Source of the DNA: Dehalococcoidia bacterium | Lineage (GTDB): Bacteria > Chloroflexota > Dehalococcoidia > GIF9 > AB-539-J10 | Assembly: GCA_030606165.1 (NCBI GenBank) | Contig: JAUWGZ010000074.1 | Span: 1 to 5,824, forward strand | Direction of reading: 5' to 3' | DNA length: 5,824 nucleotides | In this document: positions 4,554 to 5,824 of the stretch, in pieces | Position numbering within the stretch: the stretch's first letter is position 1 | Layout: each line of letters starts with the position of its first letter | The notes under the pieces: generated by a model | Told to the model about the DNA's origin: nothing | The model's database searches: none | The model's input: the letters and a program-made list of their open reading frames with translations, nothing else | Translations under genes and position numbers: made by a program

Positions 4554-5122
4554 AAGTATTAGGCATTATGGGCAGCCCCAGAAGAAAAAGCAATACCGAG
4601 ATTCTTCTTGATAAGGCGCTGGAAGGTGCCGGGGAGGCAGGGGCCGAGGTTGAAAAGGTGCTGGTATCAAAACTTAAAATCTCACCGTGCCTGGAAATAT
4701 ATGCATGTCTTAAAGATGGCGACTGTGCCATTAAGGATGATATGCAAGCGCTCTATAAAAAGCTTCTGGAAGCAGACCACGTCATTTTTGCTTCACCGAT
4801 ATTCTTCTATGGTATTACCAGCCAGGCGAAGGCCATAATAGACAGATGTCAGGCACTTTGGGTAAGAAGACATGTGCTGGGCATGGGCAAGGAAGATAAT
4901 CGGGTGCGCAGAGGAGTGTTCATTTCCGTTGGCGCCACTCAGGGCAAAAAGCTCTTTGATGGCGCAGTGCTCACGGTTAAGTATTTCTTTGATGCTATAG
5001 GTGTGAAATATTCTGGTGATTTATTAGTCAGGGGAATTGATAAAAAAGGCCAGATTGAGGAGCATCCTGCGGCTCTCGAGGATGCATTTCGCCTTGGTCA
5101 AGAGCTTGTCCTTGGAAAATAG
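4550..5122 (+). CDS. Iron-sulfur-flavoprotein-like NADPH-dependent FMN reductase family protein
   Basis: A flavodoxin-fold protein (190 aa) of the NADPH-dependent FMN reductase/Isf group, predicted to bind FMN and carry out cytoplasmic electron transfer. The N-terminal MKVLGIMGSPRRKSNTEILL contains the FMN phosphate loop (GSPRRKSNT, 8-16). SPIFFYGITSQAKAIIDRCQ (about 82-101) is the second flavin-contact region. The Isf-type Cys motif, normally C-x2-C-x2-C-x4-7-C, is present as Cys47, Cys53 and Cys59, with Ile at position 50, in CLEIYACLKDGDC. One of four cluster ligands is therefore missing, and a classical 4Fe-4S site is doubtful. The following CAIKDDMQ is typical of the family. A strong AAGGAGAG precedes the start. 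The ABC ATPase gene begins 9 bp after its stop, indicating co-transcription. The in vivo partner is unknown. Confidence 0.9.
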   Translation: MKVLGIMGSPRRKSNTEILLDKALEGAGEAGAEVEKVLVSKLKISPCLEIYACLKDGDCAIKDDMQALYKKLLEADHVIFASPIFFYGITSQAKAIIDRCQALWVRRHVLGMGKEDNRVRRGVFISVGATQGKKLFDGAVLTVKYFFDAIGVKYSGDLLVRGIDKKGQIEEHPAALEDAFRLGQELVLGK

Positions 5123-5131
5123 AGACGGAGA

Positions 5132-5824
5132 ATGAAGGCAATAATAGCTGACAATCTGACCAAGATGTTTGGTCATCTCGTTGCGGTAGACCATATCTCA
5201 TTTGAAGTCGAAGAGGGGGAGATTTTTGGTTTTCTTGGCGCTAACGGAGCTGGCAAGACAAGCACCATCATGATGCTGGCCACGGCGCTAAATCCCAGCT
5301 CCGGGACGGCCACTGTATGTGGGTATGATATCATCAGAGAGCGGGACAAAGTCAGAGAATCAATAGGCATAGTCTTTGAAGATCTGAGCCTGGATACCAA
5401 TCTAACGGCGAGAGAAAACCTGGACTTCCATGCCATATTGTATCACCTTCCCAAAAAAGTGAAGGATGAGCGGATATCTCAAGCCCTGGATCTGGTAGGG
5501 TTAAAGGATAGACAAAATATATTGGTAAAATACTACTCCGGCGGCATGCAGCGCAGATTGGAGATAGCCAGGGGAATGCTAAATTCCCCCAAAGTCCTGT
5601 TCTTAGATGAGCCAACTTTAGGTTTGGACGTACAAACGAGAAGGCTATTGTGGGATTATGCTAAGAGGTTGAACAAAGAAGCGGGGACTACTATATTGCT
5701 AAACACTCATTATGTTGAGGAAGCGGACTACCTCTGCAATAGAGTAGCTATCTTAGAGTATGGGAAGATTGCGGTGGTGGATACCCCCAAAGCATTAAAA
5801 GATTCGTTGGGCAGCAGCGTGCTT
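5132..5824 (+). CDS. ABC transporter ATP-binding protein, DrrA-like (cut by window edge)
   Basis: This is the nucleotide-binding subunit of an ABC transporter, most like the DrrA/CcmA group that powers two-component exporters. The permease would be expected just downstream, beyond the window. The 231 visible residues include Walker A GANGAGKT (36-43), a Q-loop region IGIVFEDLSLD in which Glu83 replaces the usual Gln, signature YYSGGMQRRLEIAR (134-147), Walker B VLFLDE (155-160), D-loop GLD (164-166) and switch His193 in NTHYVEEAD. The frame is open to the right edge. The start follows GGAG with very short spacing (1 nt), and the MKAIIADNLTKMFG N-terminus fits the family. It sits 9 bp after the flavoprotein gene, suggesting an operon. 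The substrate cannot be inferred. Confidence 0.95.
   Translation, partial: MKAIIADNLTKMFGHLVAVDHISFEVEEGEIFGFLGANGAGKTSTIMMLATALNPSSGTATVCGYDIIRERDKVRESIGIVFEDLSLDTNLTARENLDFHAILYHLPKKVKDERISQALDLVGLKDRQNILVKYYSGGMQRRLEIARGMLNSPKVLFLDEPTLGLDVQTRRLLWDYAKRLNKEAGTTILLNTHYVEEADYLCNRVAILEYGKIAVVDTPKALKDSLGSSVL

Noticed and set aside
4608..4838. 76-codon plus-strand frame within the flavoprotein gene
   Set aside because: It is a +1-frame shadow of a gene with clear FMN-binding and Cys motifs; its translation is low in structure and rich in basic residues.
5173..5615. Two minus-strand open frames at the right end
   Set aside because: Both are antisense to the ABC ATPase, which contains all diagnostic motifs in order.

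Overview
The window looks like a chromosomal segment from an anaerobic bacterium of moderate GC content (estimated by eye). Gene content and protein style point to Chloroflexota, probably Dehalococcoidia. The pointers are a short-form ThiC, a DUF6485-type Cys-rich mini-protein, a standalone YprB-type nuclease, a stand-alone MetE-core-like protein and an Isf-like flavoprotein. The taxonomic assignment is an inference from remembered family distribution and was not tested by search.

Left block (minus strand, 1-1062): the first 83 codons of thiC (thiamine pyrimidine synthesis, running off the left edge), preceded by a complete rph (RNase PH). Each has its own plausible promoter. The thiC leader is too short for a TPP riboswitch, and the rph mRNA appears to be nearly leaderless.

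Gap 1063-1501: no full gene. It holds a roughly 296-bp MITE-like element (1180-1475) whose two ends are inverted copies of each other, and each end is itself a long palindrome. Inside are two abutting short palindromes and a 42-codon ORF whose N-terminal half resembles the start of DUF559-type endonuclease-like proteins. This is the least conventional part of the window.

Middle block (1502-3083): a DUF6485-like Cys-rich protein (minus) diverges from a YprB-type DEDDy exonuclease-like protein (plus). The nuclease converges on a predicted lipoprotein with a transglutaminase-like Cys-His-Glu domain (minus), which has a good sigma70-type promoter and a better start codon two codons inside its longest frame.

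Right block (plus strand, 3366-5824): a MetE-core/UROD-fold protein with His-x-Cys, Asp and Cys-Cys at the zinc-ligand positions. A 104-bp gap containing a 34-codon ORF follows. Next is an iron-sulfur-flavoprotein-like NADPH-dependent FMN reductase homologue that has lost one of the four cluster cysteines, then, 9 bp later, a DrrA-type ABC transporter ATPase cut by the right edge, with Glu in place of the Q-loop Gln. The last two genes look co-transcribed. The MetE-like gene may or may not be in the same transcript.

I see no tRNA, rRNA, CRISPR array, intact transposase or recognisable defence system. The points most worth following are the palindrome-ended repeat with its endonuclease-like remnant, and the three active-site substitutions in the plus-strand genes.
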